A stretch of DNA of 64,000 bases from Halocaridina rubra (GCA_037179515.1 JAXCGZ010009490.1:16001-80000); one strand, 5' to 3'; numbered from the stretch's first letter, positions 21,937 to 46,044 are shown. The notes: generated from the letters alone by a model not told the origin. Made by a program: numbers and translations.

Positions 21937-23330
21937 GAGGTTGTTAAGTTTCTGTTTTACTAAGGGGACTCAAAGTACTGAACCCAGTTAAGAGCTCACA
22001 AACAGACAGCACAGATATTACTGTACTTGAACACCCCACCCTTATACCACTACTCTGTTAAATGAAACTCAGAATTCAACTTTCTTTTAATTTTGGAAAT
22101 GCAATGACACATGAAGAAACTTGAATTAATATTTGGAGCTGGAACAAATTTTAAATATATGAAATGCTGCCTCGAATCTCGGAGGTGGTGAGCACGATTT
22201 CGATTCCTGGCACCACAGATGGATGCCAAAACTTTGGCCTCAACTTGACGATCACCTCTGTCACACAGGCAGAGACGAATAGAGGACACTGCAATTGCAG
22301 AAACAAAAACGACACACCGTTAATAATGGGAAAACTGAAAGCACGAGCGAACTTGTAATGAGTTTCCAATATTATTCTACTTGATGAAAATATATTGGTT
22401 AGTCGCAGCTAACCAGAAATATTTATGCTACCGTAAGAGCATACAAAACCATTAATTCCTTGCCGGTATTAAAAGAAAACAATTTATTCACAATAAATGA
22501 AGAATAAGCAAGACAAATACAGTACTGTATGTATTCCTTAAATTTTGGGCAACCACAAAAGTTACAATGATTTGCAATTTATATGATAAAACACTATTTA
22601 CAATAAAGGGAGAATCTACGAGATAAATACAGTATTCATTCACTTTTGGTTATCAAGAACTATTTGCAATGAAAAAGGGGCAAGACCACCTTTTGAAGTA
22701 TATGCAACTTATAACTCAAAACACACTATCCCCAATATATGAAGAATCAGCAAGATAAATACAGTATGTATTCATTAAATTGTGGTTGACAAAAAATATT
22801 TGCAAAGCCAACAGGGTAAAATTACTTTTTAATTATTTGCGATTTATAGCATAAACACTTTAGTTAAATGATTAATTATTTGCAATTTATATAGTAAATA
22901 ACTTTATTCACGAGATTTTTGACGTAAAACACTTTATTTACGATGATAGAAAGGGGTGAAATGAAATTAGAATTCGTAAAGAAAAGGGATAGATTTTTAC
23001 GGGATCATAACCAATTTTCTGAGGATGAGATTTTCGTTTGGCACCTTCAATGAAAGAAATTTCTTATCAATGTATATCAGCGGTAATTCCCAGGTCAAGG
23101 AATTAAGTTTGGCAAATGAGATTCCAGTTAGGTAATCTACAAAAGTTCGATTTGTATGGGAATGGAATCTGAGAAAATTTTCGTAGGATTTGACCAGTAA
23201 CGAATTTAACCAGTTTCTTGACTTCCCAATTTGCTTGACCAAAAAGCTTTACCATACATTTTCCCTCACCTTGTTTGTGCTAGATGAAGTTCTGTGAAGA
23301 CGCCGCTTAAATAAGGTTTGAAGTAAGCTT
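21937..23330. repeat. ~1.4-kb dispersed repeat R1, copy 1
   Basis: Collinear with 61785-63195 in the same orientation, from about AAGGGGACTCAAAGTACTGAA to GAAGTAAGCTT. It contains GATTTCGATTCCTGGCACCA (22196-22215), close to the 3' end of a tRNA, so its complement could serve as a retroelement primer-binding site. About 22470-22860 is internally repetitive (AATACAGTATGTATTC, AAAACACT). No ORF of note. Confidence 0.75.
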
Positions 23331-23630
23331 GACTGCTGAGGCGAGATCATAGCTCTGGGATGTTTGGCAGCCAAATGAGGACAATTCAATGTCCCTCCTG
23401 GTAACGTCATCTGTAGGATATATTTCTAGAGAAGTAACTTGTTCATATAATATTCGAAGGCTGCTGTAGTAGTGGTTCCTGGCAGATAATTATGGCAGAG
23501 ATGAAAGGGAGAGACAGTATTTTAGGTGCAAGAAGCGGAAGCAAATAAAAAAGCCGAGAATTAATATGGGCAAAATAGGTTACTGGCAAACAATCTCTAG
23601 AACGTTCTTTGTGTTTGCGGAGACGGAATT
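23331..23630. other. Intergenic, nothing recognised
   Basis: Lies between repeat R1 and the next LINE; no motif recognised. Confidence 0.35.
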
Positions 23631-23631
23631 T

Positions 23632-26600
23632 TAACTTGAAGTTCTGCTCCTGCTATTGAGTATCCAAGCTTGATCCTACTCACATTTGTGCCTATTCTCA
23701 TTACCTTACATTTAGAAGTATTGAATTTCATTAACCACTTTTCTGACCACTCATACACACTATTCAGGTCTTCTTGAAGTTCTCTACCTTTGTTCTCGTC
23801 TCTTAATTTCTTCACAATCTTTGCATCAACTGCATATATATTCAAGAACGCATTTACAGGTTCTGGAAGGTCATTTACTTATGCAAGAAACAGAAGGGGC
23901 CCTAAAGCTGAAGCCTCTGGGACCATCACTAAACTTTCTCCCTTTAGAGTTTGAGTGTGTTACTCTAACCCTCAGTTCCCTTCCTTTTAAGTACGTTTTT
24001 ATCCACACCAAGACATTTCCACTAATTTTTTGCTGTTACTTGCAGCTTCTTAATAAGTCTCCCATGTGGGACCGTATGAATGCCTTCTTTGGACATCTTT
24101 TAATATGCAATCTGCCCAAGCCTCTCTTTGCTATAAATTCCGGCTTACCTCATCACAATATTCTAATAAGTTTGTTGCTATTGATCTGCCTTCTCTGAAG
24201 CCATGTTGTCTCACTGACAAAAAGCTGAAGGATTTAGTAGTTTTACCATAAGTTTGCAAACTATGCTGGTTAAGAAAACAAGGCTATTGTATAGAGTTGT
24301 ATTTTCCCTTCCCTTTTAGAAGATATGTACAATATTTGCTTGTTTTCAGCATATTATAATCTCCCTAGATTCCAGTAACTTTTCAAATATGATGCATAGT
24401 GTCACTGATATTGGTTTAGCTCTCTTCTTTCTTATGTAAAGAGATATTGCATCGGGACCCGTTGCTTTATGGCATCTAACTTCATGAACTTTTTGCATAC
24501 CTCAGTTGCTAAAAAGACGAAGTTCTCTAATATAGGCCCATGGTATCTTATATCTGCAATCTGAGGGTGTTGAGTATATTCTACTGTAAATACTAATTAA
24601 ATGAAACTTTGTGTTCAATTCTTGGCAGATCTTCATCTGTTTCCGTGATGTTTCCACCTTCCCTCTTTACATTAAAACTTGTTTTTTGATCTTCAGTTTT
24701 CCTCTGAAAAGTCTGTGGATATGTTTGGAATGTTTTCTATACTTCCATGTAATATCCCTCTCATAATCCCTTTGCCTATCTTGTTTTTCCTTAGGTAAAC
24801 ATTTCTTGCTTGATTGTAAGTCTGTCAGGGATTTATACTTTTTCTTGTCTCATGCATACTCCAGCATTAGCCTCTCCTTGCCTTACCTCTTTAACACTCA
24901 TTACTGAATCATTTTCCCACCCATTAAGGACTCCTATGATGGTGGATGGTATGCATCAAGTAACCATCTTCTCATATTCCTCACAAAAGATTTCATAAAT
25001 ATCATGTGCATAATTATCGTTAAATAAGGTCATCCAGTCAACAACATCATTTAGATCATTAAATTTGTTTTAACATCCTTTCTGATAGTTCCCCCTTGTT
25101 TCCTTCTCAATTTTACTACTTTCAGGCAGAATGTGTATGATGATATACACAATCAATAAAATGCATTTCTTACTTTTTACAATTGTTGGCTCATCTCAAT
25201 TTTCCAATATCCCACACATTATGTGGGAATACAAGATCAAGCAGTGATGGCTCATCCCAACTCTTGGCCCTCATTGGTTCGAGTGCATGTTGTAGTTGAA
25301 AATTTCCTTGTACACAATCTAGGAATCTTGCCCCAGAAGAATTCTCTCCACTGTGCAGGTTAAGACTTATCCAATCTATCTCTCTATGATTAATATCTCC
25401 CATAATCAAAATCCTACACTTTTTTTCCATGTGATGTTAAGAACTGCGTTTACGACTTCGACAGTACCTATATGACTTTCCTGAAAAACTTCTAGTCATT
25501 TTTTATTCCTTGGTGGGTCTTCTACAACAGCTACTAAAATGGTCTCTGAACCAGTATTTATGTAAGCAACAAGAAATTCCTTGAACTCACTCTTTATAGT
25601 AATGTTGATTTCTTCAACCTGAGACCTTTCACTTATGAGCAATGTTATCCCTCCACAGTCCTCTCAGATCTTGCAATCCTTATTATTTTGAATCCCATAG
25701 AGACTTCTATGACACTGTTTACATCCTCACTGAACAGTCTCTGTAACTTCTACTATATCTGTCATGCTGTTTTAAATTCTATTATTTAAATTTACTACCT
25801 TACCAGCTACCCCATCCGCATATGTGTACAGCAATCTTAATGTGACTGCGTTCCCTGATTTCCTAGCATTATCTTCTTCATCACCCCTTTGGCTGGAAGA
25901 ATTCAGAAACAGAAATTTTCTAATCTTCTTCAGTTCTTCCCTCATTTGACCTTTCAGCTTTTTTGTAGGAAGCTTTTGAACCTTTCCATCTCTTCCTGTG
26001 TTCTATATAGTCTCATGAATACTATTCTAAATACATGAAGGTTATTTTAGTTTTTTGACCTTATCAATAATTCTTTACATGTGTCCCCTCTCTCAAAGGC
26101 TACTTTCATAATTCTTGCCTTTCCCACCCCAAAATATTTACCTATTCAGTGAATACAATAATTGCTGAACCACATAGTACTCCAAGCTTCCTTGTGAGAT
26201 CTAAGACCCTATATTTATTATGTTCATACCTCCCCAGCTTTGTTGACTCCTGGGATTCACTTATCCCTGAGATTATTACTGAATTCTCTTTGGCATGTAT
26301 CTGAACATTTACCTATTCAGTGAATACAATATTTGCTGAACCACATAGTACTCCAAGCTTCCTTGTGAGATCTAAAACCCTATATTTATTATGTTCATAC
26401 CTCCCCAGCTTTGTTGACTCCTGGGATTCACTTATCCCTGAGATTATTACTGAATTCTCCTTGTCAAGTGCTTGTTTGATCAATGGATTTGCCCTTTCAG
26501 TCACAACATCTTTAATTTGTTTCTATTACTGATGTTTTGTAGCCAACTGTATATATATTTTCCAGTACTACGTCCCTCACTGCATTTTGTATTGCCCTAT

Positions 26601-27095
26601 TTTTCTTCACTGCACTTGCAAATGATCTTGTAATACTCTCATATTCCATATTTAGCTCCAGAAATCCTTTTGTAATCTGATCAGTGCTTTCCTTTATCTG
26701 GATATTCGAAGATGCAGTCTCATCCCTTTCAGAAGAAAACAGTGTACTAGCATATAATTCATTTAGGTTATTACCCAAATCCTTGTTGTTATCTTCTTGT
26801 TTAGAATTTCTAGCCTCTAGTGTTTTTCCCCATTTTAGCTTTTTCATTTATATCACTAATCTTTTCTTTCCTCACCTTGTTATTATTTTTTTAATTTGTT
26901 TATAATCTCTCTTAGTGTGTCCTTTTCTTTTACCTTACTTAGAAAATTTTTATTCATTTCTCTTTCCATATTCTTCATATTTTCATCCAGATCCAATAGA
27001 AAAGCCAAGAGTTCCCAGAATTCGTGTTTCATTTTCCCACAAGTTTCTCACCCTCTCACTCCCCTGGAGATCCCTACCACCTCTTCCATGACCAT
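23632..27095 (-). mobile_element. CR1/jockey-group LINE, decayed, ORF1 through RT
   Basis: On the - strand from right to left: ORF1 segments (26847-26512, 26504-26313), then endonuclease-like (about 25900-25190, including MGDINHREIDW), then RT (about 24600-23900), then [18 protein letters not shown] at 23750-23690. The 3' end is missing on the left. Many stops and frameshifts. A ~153-bp piece of ORF1 is duplicated at 26136 and 26307. Confidence 0.8.
26136..26459 (-). repeat. Direct duplication of ~153 bp within LINE ORF1
   Basis: 26136-26288 and 26307-26459 are nearly identical, separated by 18 bases (TTGGCATGTATCTGAAC region) that resemble a different part of the same LINE, at 27723-27739. 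Confidence 0.85.
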
Positions 27096-27101
27096 ATTTT
27101 G

Positions 27102-27102
<1 letters not shown>

Positions 27103-27155
<53 letters not shown>
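27103..27155. repeat. (GA)n microsatellite
   Basis: GA dinucleotides with one GG interruption. Confidence 0.95.
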
Positions 27156-27159
<4 letters not shown>

Positions 27160-27264
27160 GGCTGGATCTTGAAGTTTGATTCCCTCAGAGATAATTTTTT
27201 TCTATCCAGTTTCACACATATATACTTTACCTCTTATGAATGCTAATTCATAAACCATCTGTTC

Positions 27265-27335
27265 CCTTTCTTCTTATTAAGTTTTATCCATTCCAAGATA
27301 TTTCCACTTATTCCTGCCATTATATGTGTGTTTGT
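27265..27335 (-). mobile_element. Small LINE RT fragment
   Basis: Matches the RT segment around 4010-4060 of the first LINE (CATTCCAAGATATTTCCAC-like). Separated from its parent. Confidence 0.5.
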
Positions 27336-27339
27336 ATGT

Positions 27340-30300
27340 GTATGTAATTACTTAGTTGTAATTACCTAATTTTACCCCTGAGCTGTTCCATTTTTATACT
27401 CATCATATTGTCTTTAAAACTATAAATTGTTTTAACATTAATTACTTACTCGCTTAGAGAATTCCAATCAACAAGTATTTTTACATTAAAAATAGTACTC
27501 TCTTACATCCTGCAAGGAAGATTTCTTTTGAAGCCTAAAACTAGCTCTAGAGCCAGCCATATCAAAATAACATAGATCCCTATCCAGTCTGTCAAAACCA
27601 TGAAGTAGCTTAAAAATTCCCACTATATCCCAAATATTTCTTTTAGCTTCGAGAGATGGTAAGTCTATTTCCCTCAGCCTCTTCTCATATGTGAGATTGC
27701 ATATTTCTGGCACCTGTTTCGTGGCATGTATCTGAACTTTTTCCAGCTTATTTATATGCTTTTCATGTGTGGATTCCAAAAGGGGGCTGCATATTCAAGC
27801 TCTGGTCTCACATAAGTTACATAAATATTTCTGAACATTTCCCTGTCCATATGTCTGAAAGGTATACTAGCATTTGCTAAGAAACAGTATGCAGTCCTTA
27901 CTTTGCCATTCATATGCATTTTCGGTGACAAATCTACCATTATTTTTATTCCTAGATCTCTCTCTTTTCCGTCTCTTGAACTGCTATTAAGTATCTAAGC
28001 ATGGGGCTTCCTGCACTTGTACCCATTCTCATTACCTTACATTTTGAAGTATTGAATTTCATTAGCCACTTTTCTGAACACTAATGCAGATTTTTTAGGT
28101 CTTTCTGAAGTTCGCTACTATTGTTCTCGTCTCTTAGTTTCTTCATAATATTTGCATCGTATGCAAACATTAAAAAATGACTTTACAGACTTTAGTAAAT
28201 CATTTACGTATACAAGAAATTAAAGTGGCTCTAAAACTGAAGCCTGTGGAATCCCACAAATAACTTTTCTCAATTCAGGCACTGAGTGCCTTAATCTAAC
28301 CTCTATTCATTTCCTTCCAAGTAAATTTTTATCTATTCCAAGACATTTCCACCTACTTTCACCACTGTTTGTAGCTTATTAATAAGTTTTCCATGTGGGA
28401 CCATATCAAATGCCTGCTGAAATTCTAGGAGTATGCAAACTTCCCACCCTTTTCTTTCCTGTAAGATGTGACTTACATCCTTATAAAATTCTAATAAGTT
28501 TATTACTGTTGATCTGCCTTTTCTAAAGCAATGTTGTCTCACTGTTAAAAATTTAAAGGATTCCAAGTGATGAGAGATGTGTGTTCTTAGTAGTTTCTCC
28601 ATAACTTTGCAAAAGATACTGGTCAAGGAAAAGGCTTATGGTTTAGACCTGTATCCCTATTTTCCTTCTTTCAGATAGGTGATATGTTTGCTTGATTCCA
28701 GTAACTTGGAATTTTCCCAGATTCCAGCAACTTTTCAAATATGATGTATTGCGCCAACGATATTGGTTAAGTGCATTTTTAGAGTACGTAAGGGGATATG
28801 TCATCAAGATATGTAGCTTAATGGGCATTAACTCCATGAACCATTGCCTACCTCTTGGTTGAAAAGATGATATCCTCTAATACCGGCGCATGATCTCTTA
28901 TCTCTGCAATCTGATGGGGTGGCTTCTTTCTGCTGTAAATATGAGCCAAATCTCCTTGTTCAATTCTTCGCAGATCTCTTCATCCATCTCAGCAATGCTT
29001 CTTTGCTCTCTCTTATCTTTAAAGTCTGTTCATTGACCTTCAGCTTTTCTCTAATAAAGCTGTGGAAACGCTTTGTATTTTCTTAAATCTTCCTTGTAAT
29101 ATCCACTTCATAATATCTCTCTGCCACTCTTCTTTTCTTTAGGTAATCATTTCTTGGTCGTTGGTAAGTGTGCCAGAAATTTAAAGTTTTTATCCTCCTA
29201 TTCCTATGCCAGCATTTATCTCTACACTCCTTAGCTCTCTTACACTCATTATTGAACTATTTCTCTCTGACATGAGTAACTCCTATTTTGGTGGATGTTA
29301 TGCAGCGAGGAGCTATCTTCCAATATTCCTCACAAAAGAGTTTGTACATCTCTTGTATAGATTTGTCGTTAAATAAAAAGATCGTTATTTTGTTATAATC
29401 TCCTTTCGGATAGTTTTTCCTTGTGTCCATCTCAGTGCCCCTACTTTGCTGGTCAACAACACACAGTTGTCACTTTTTCTAATTAGTAGGACATACTCAA
29501 TTTTATCAATATCCATCACATTATCTGTGAATACTAGATCGAGAAGTGATCGCTCATCCCCACCCCTGGCCCTCGTTGATTTCAGTACATATTGGTGTTA
29601 GGATAGTTCCCTGTACACATTCTAGGAATCTTACTGCATATCTCCCCATTGTGTGGGTCAAGATTAGTCCAATCTCTCTCTCTATGATAAAAATGTCCCA
29701 TATCCGACAGCTATTATAATGCTCTCTAATCCAATATTTATGCGATCAACAAAATAATTCCTTGATACCACTTTATTTAGTAATGTTAATTTCTTTAAAC
29801 TAAAACCTTTCACATATGAGCAATACTATCCTTCCACCATTCCTCTCAGATCAATCAATCCTTAATATTCTGAATCCATTAGGAAAAACTGTAACACCGT
29901 TTAAGTCCTCACTTAATCTCTGTATCCACTACTATATCTGCCTTACTGTTGTGAAGCCTATCCTTTAATTCTATTGCCTTTTCAGCTACCGCATCAGCAT
30001 TTGTGTTCAGCAACCTTAATGACGCAGCATCCCCTGATTTCTAGCGTTTATCTTCTTTATCACCAACCCTTTGGCTGGAAGAACCCTGAAATAAACAATT
30101 ATCTTATCTTCTTCATGTCTTTCCTCATTTAACTTTTCAGCTTCTTGCATCAAGATTTTAAACTTTTTCATCTCTTCCTGTATTCTTTGAACACTATTCT
30201 GAATCCTTGAAGATCTTTTATGTTTTCTGACATCATTCTTAATTCTATACATATGTCCCTTATCTCAGTGGTCACTTTTATAATTCTTGCCTCTCCCTCC

Positions 30301-30780
30301 CTAGACTACTTCCAAGTTTGGTGAATATTTGCAATATTCTATGGACCTCTTACTACTCCAAGCTTCTTTATCAGTTCTATAACTCTAGCTTTATTATGTT
30401 CAAGTCTCCCCTGCCATGTTCACTCCTGTGATTCACTTATGCCTGATATTATCACTGACTTCTCTTTATCAAGTGCTTGTGTGATCAGTGGATTAGCCCT
30501 TTCAATCACATCTTTCATTTTTTTCTATTACTGTTTCTTTGTAGTCAACAGTATTTACATTTTCCAGTTCTACCTCCCTCACTGCCTCTTTTACTGCCAA
30601 ATTTTTCTTCACTGCACCTGAAAAGACTTTGTAATGCTACGGTGTTCCGTATTTAGCTCCTGAAAATCTTTTCTAAACTGCTCGATATTTACCTTTATTT
30701 TGACATTCCAAGCTGCAATATCATCTCTCAGAATAGAGCAGTGAACTAACATTGAATTCAGTTAGGTTGACACTCAACTA
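27340..30780 (-). mobile_element. CR1/jockey-group LINE, decayed, ORF1 to 3' end
   Basis: Contains the 3' tail (27345-27500), the C-terminal domain (27779-27486), the pre-tail (27940-27752), RT with LTRTSIFCKVMEK-like motifs (28626-28333), the upstream RT (28837-28643), the endonuclease region (about 30050-29400) and ORF1 (30252-30016 and about 30760-30330). Frames are broken throughout. It lies head-to-tail with the 23.6-27.1 kb copy, and together they fill the space between the two DUSP12 genes. Confidence 0.8.
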
Positions 30781-31142
30781 TTTGTTGTTATATTCTTATT
30801 TATAAATGTATGAGACTACTTGTTATGCAGTTTTAGTATCAATCTATTCACATTTTATAGGGTTCAGTAATTTATCCTCTAAAATATAAATCTGTAGTAT
30901 ACAACTGAAAGAAGTGTATTAAATATATACTATCTGTATCTGAATATATAATTCGTATCTTGTAAAGATAATTAGCCCCCTGAACCTCATGTAATGATAA
31001 AAAACTTCGTACATTATTTGGTTAAGTCAGGTTAGGTTAAATGACTTACCTCGTAAATACAATTTACTTGGCGTAGATCATAATATTCTCTATCAGAAAA
31101 CATATAATATCCCATATATTCTTTATACTTGTATATTTTCAG
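30781..31142. other. 5' flank of the first detected exon of DUSP12 copy B
   Basis: No ATG-bearing exon with a compatible phase-1 donor could be picked out by eye. AT-rich. Confidence 0.35.
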
Positions 31143-41612
<10,470 letters not shown>

Positions 41613-41819
41613 CAACTCTCAAGCAGATATATACATTTTTCAATTCTTAATAGTGTTATTTCATCACTTATGAATCTTATTACTTTGTTGTTTATTTATT
41701 TATACATTTATTATACTTGCCCTTTGGCCGTGTTTCTCCAGCCTGACCAGTCAAGGTACCTCACCTATCCCATGCCTGCTTACTCTAAGCTCCAATAAAT
41801 ATGTGCTTACGATGGGTAG

Positions 41820-42910
41820 AATCAAGAGGGTCCACATAACAGACGAGAGGATCTCTTCAAGTGTTTGAACCAAGGAGACATTTTTTTTGTCTATAAGGTA
41901 ATCAATAACCAGAATGGATTCGTCATGGATTTAGGTGATGAGTTCATGGAAAATCTTTGCACTGATATATGCAGAGCCTTCAGGCAAATGAAGTTTGAGA
42001 TTATTTAAAAACAAAATAAAAAAAACTTGTTCTTATGGGCACTGATCCCTATGTCAAAGATCATAATAATGACAAAAAATGAAACCGAAATTAAAAGAAT
42101 TATTTCAAACAACAAAGCTCAATCTGTAGTCAGAATCCCCAGCACTAAGCGTTTGTTAAATATAAGCTTGCAGACAACATGGTTAAAGAAATCAGAGAGC
42201 AAGGAACTTTCTTCTTTAACACTAAAATCAATCCTAGAAATATCAAAGAGGAAATATTTATCAATATAAACATTTGTTTTACATGTTATAGTTATGAACA
42301 TCTTACCAAAGGCGGCTAAAGTGACATACAGTTGGAATGAAAACAAATGTAAATCCAGATTAAGAAAAATGATCAACAACTGATCAGGGGATGATTCCAC
42401 ACTAGCTGCTGGATGCCCCATAAGGAGAAAAGATGAAGAAAAGACTACCTGGCAGAAATAAGAAAAGACAAAATCGAGCCTACACTGTCATATTCCGAGG
42501 CGATGGTAACTATTGTCAATTAAATTTATCAACTCAATGGTATGCCAAAAAAAAAGGCTCCCCAAAATGTTCCTCCTGACCCTCTCCTTCAGAGACCGAA
42601 CTCACCTTCAACAAAATTCTCTGAACTTGAAACAATGCAAGAAGCTGTGGATGAAGCTGCATCTATGGCTTATAATATACAGGAATATTCAAAAGAATAG
42701 AAAACGACTCTTTCATTCTATAGAAGGAACAATTCCCCAAAAAGACTATATTATTGGCTTATATTTGACAGCCCAGGAAACAGAAACCTTGGGAATTGAA
42801 CACAATATCGGTAAACAGAAAAAAGTCACAGGTACAAAACAAAGAGAAAGGGTAAAGTTGAGAAAAGAACTTAATTTCAAAATTTTAGGTAGCAATGTAA
42901 AAAAAAAAAA
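41820..42910 (+). pseudogene. Decayed LINE ORF1 (gag-like nucleic-acid-binding protein)
   Basis: Frames at 42027-42269 and 42513-42914 plus the sequence between show a SVVRIPSTKRLL stretch, then CYSYEHLTK (a zinc-knuckle start), then in a shifted frame STLAAGCPIRRKDEEK, the usual end of the knuckle region in such ORF1 proteins. Several frameshifts. A poly(A) run at 42899 may be the 3' end. Confidence 0.5.
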
Positions 42911-42974
42911 ATAAAGAAATCTAGCCGATGATATGGAGAAGAAAATCAGCGATCTCTTACGAAGAACACATACA

Positions 42975-43592
<618 letters not shown>

Positions 43593-43599
43593 CATTAAT

Positions 43600-43830
43600 G
43601 AACCAATTCTCTCTAGCATGAATTAATCCTAATTTTGAGGATGGTTTGCAACAAGTAACCATCTTGCGGTTTCTTCCCATATTTCTCACAAAGGATTTCG
43701 TACATCTCTTGTACAAAGTTGTTGCTAAGTAATATAATCCACTTAATAATTAGAAAAAAATATAATTAATTTTTGTAATACCCTTTTTGATACTTCCTCC
43801 TTATGTCTATCTCAGTGCCCCCCTCCTGTG
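43600..43830 (-). mobile_element. LINE endonuclease-RT linker fragment
   Basis: Matches 29280-29440 of the LINE at 27.3-30.8 kb (CAAGTAACCATCTTGCG, TCTCACAAAGGATTTCGTAC). Confidence 0.65.
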
Positions 43831-43900
43831 TGTGCTTTGACTCGGCTTACCCCCTTGGAAGGAGGGACTGAAGCTATAATTTTGTGTGTGCCGAGTAACA
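43815..43900 (+). mobile_element. SINE-D tail fragment
   Basis: TTTGACTCGGCTTACCCCCTTGGAAGG is like the tails at 53837 and 57911. Confidence 0.4.
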
Positions 43901-44504
43901 AAGGAGGCTTCATCTACGTCATAACATTATCTTCTTTTGGGATGTAGTAAAACACGAAGCTTATAAAGACGTCAGAACATGACGCAGCTGAAATAGTTGC
44001 ATCATGGGAAGCATTCTGCTATCTCGGAATGAGGTCAGCGGTCTGTCTTTCCCTGAAAAGCTTATGAGGAACTTCCGAACTGTCATCGACAATTAAGAAA
44101 GGAATTTTTCTAATTGTAGAAAGAGTGACACGTGCCTTTTTAATTATAATTTTCTATATTTATTAAAATTATAGCTATTTGTTCCTTTAGATTCAGTGGA
44201 TCACACTGCCCGTGATATCGCAGAAGGAATAGTAAAGTATGCCAATATTTACACATTGAAAGTAATATCTTGATGTCATGTTATGGTGTTTCTATATACC
44301 GTTTTTGTTTACCGCTTATGAGAATTAACTTTTATTTTTTATTTTTTCAAATTATCACTCTCACACCCCAAAAAACTATATAAAACAACTTAGAAAATAA
44401 CCATTTGAATGATCAAACATTTCTTATCTGGCCCAAGTAACCTAACCAGACCAAACGAGTACGATTTTTTTTTTTTAAGCATAAAAGTTGCAAGTTTTCT
44501 TTGT
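43901..44504. other. Upstream flank of the oxidoreductase gene, nothing certain
   Basis: Expected to hold its promoter or first exon, but no feature is decisive. 44191-44231 is bounded by TTTAG and GTAAAG, which may be chance. Confidence 0.3.
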
Positions 44505-44570
44505 GCCCAGGCTCGATGAATGCAGATATATTTTTTTTTTTTGCCCGTTCTGGTGTCACAATCTTAAAAA
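44505..44570 (-). mobile_element. SINE-B fragment
   Basis: GTGCCCAGGCTCGATGAATG to GTTCTGGTGTCACAA, the reverse complement of the family start. Confidence 0.5.
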
Positions 44571-45140
44571 AATAAGAAGTTAATGGGCCACATGACAGTA
44601 CGATAACAATATTTCTGAGAATCTACTTCTTATCTATGTCTGTCACAATTGATTAACTCTTTAAAACTCTACATTAGTATTCAACATCGCATCCAGCCGT
44701 TTAGACCTTTTTTGTAAGAATATTGTTAGTTTTATTCAAGTTTTATTGTTACTCTGTTTCCCATATTTTATTATGGTATTATTTTAGAAGAGGGGAATAT
44801 TGGAATAAAGCTTTTTTTTATACACATAGAATGATAGATCGCACTTAGAAAATAATAATTAACCCCATATTTACTTGGTTAATAGGAAAGAGAATAAACT
44901 TCACTATAACCTCTGTCACTTATGTATCATTTTGCAAGTTCAGCCCCATGTATTTCTTTGAAAAGCCCATACATTTAAACAAAAGTTGTTGAAGAAAAGC
45001 ACATAACTGTTAGTATGTTGTCTCATGAGTATGGGATTTTTGGGTGAAAAAACACTATAAAATAATGATATAATCTTTAGCCCAAAATACATTTCTTAGC
45101 ATGACTTATTTAAACAGAATATAATTTTATACATTCACAT
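44571..45140. other. Nothing recognised
   Basis: AT-rich sequence upstream of a LINE fragment. Confidence 0.4.
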
Positions 45141-45144
45141 ACAC

Positions 45145-45885
45145 AAGGGTGGCCTTCAGGCATTTAGACAAGGAAATGTTCTGGAATATTTATGCAATGT
45201 GTGAGGTTAAAGCCTGAATATGTGGCACCCTTTTGGAATTCTAATTTGAAAAAGCATATTAATTAGCTGGAAGTAGTTCAGAAACATGCTACATATAAAC
45301 AAGAAGAATCTGAATTTCAGATCAAAACTTAGCACGAGGGTCTGCCCCTCTCTTTTTTCTCTTACTGTATTTAATTTTCGTGCTTTTCCCTCCAATTCCC
45401 TTATATCCTTAATCCCCCTCCCCCTTTTTCCCCCATCCTAAAAAAACCAAAAAAAAAAACAAAAAAAAAAATATGCTACAAAGATGGTGCCAGAGATAGC
45501 AGTCTCATTTATGAGGAGAGGTTGAGGGAGTTTGACTTACCATCCTTTGAAACTTGAAGGAAGAGGAGGGATATGGTGTGACGGTTTTGAATTCATTCAT
45601 GGTTTTGACGAAGTGGTTAGGGATCAATATTTTGATGTGGCCCAATCTAAAACTAGAGGTATTAGTTTGAAGCTTCATAAAACTTCTTTACAGGATGTAC
45701 ATAAGTACTTTTTTAGTGTGAAAATAGTTAATGGTTGGAATTCTACCTGCATTCATAGTTTTGAGGACAAAAATGATAAGTATCATTAAGTATAAAAATA
45801 GAACCGATCAGGAGATGAGGAGTTATGAACATAGGGCTCTTTCCCATAAGCACAATTAGTTAATTACAATTAGGTAATTACGCAG
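45145..45885 (+). mobile_element. LINE 3' fragment (CR1/jockey group) carrying an inserted retroposon
   Basis: LINE coding sequence for the segment with AFRHLDKEMFWNIYA to the stop and the AATTAGGTAATTAC end. It is split by an insertion at 45294-45472. Decayed. Confidence 0.78.
45294..45472 (+). mobile_element. Poly(A)-tailed retroposon with target-site duplication
   Basis: ATGCTACA occurs at 45286-45293 and 45473-45480, exactly flanking a 179-bp insert that ends in an A-rich tail. The insert's source is not recognised. Confidence 0.75.
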
Positions 45886-45962
45886 TAATTTTGGATAGTC
45901 TTTATCAAACTGAACTTAGCAGGGAAAACTACCTACACCAATAATACTTTTATGTATTTCAG

Positions 45963-46044
45963 AGTACTGTATACTGATTCTTTCGGTGACAATTTCTTAA
46001 CTGGTGCTACAAGGGACTACACAGATTCCCCTAACGCTGACAAG
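45963..46044 (+). other. Open 5' part of the first detected oxidoreductase exon
   Basis: The exon has a good acceptor at 45961-45962 and is open in frame for 27 codons before the ATG at 46045, with no other ATG. It could be 5' UTR or the end of a coding exon continuing from an upstream exon. I could not identify that exon; a short acceptor/donor-bounded stretch at 44191-44231 does not give a usable in-frame join. Confidence 0.45.

Noticed and set aside
22050..22369. Overlapping ORFs in repeat R1 (also at 61961-62223)
   Set aside because: Short, on both strands, conserved only because the repeat is; no domain seen.
44191..44231. Candidate upstream exon of the oxidoreductase
   Set aside because: Bounded by acceptor- and donor-like sites, but the phase needed to join 45963 produces a stop codon.
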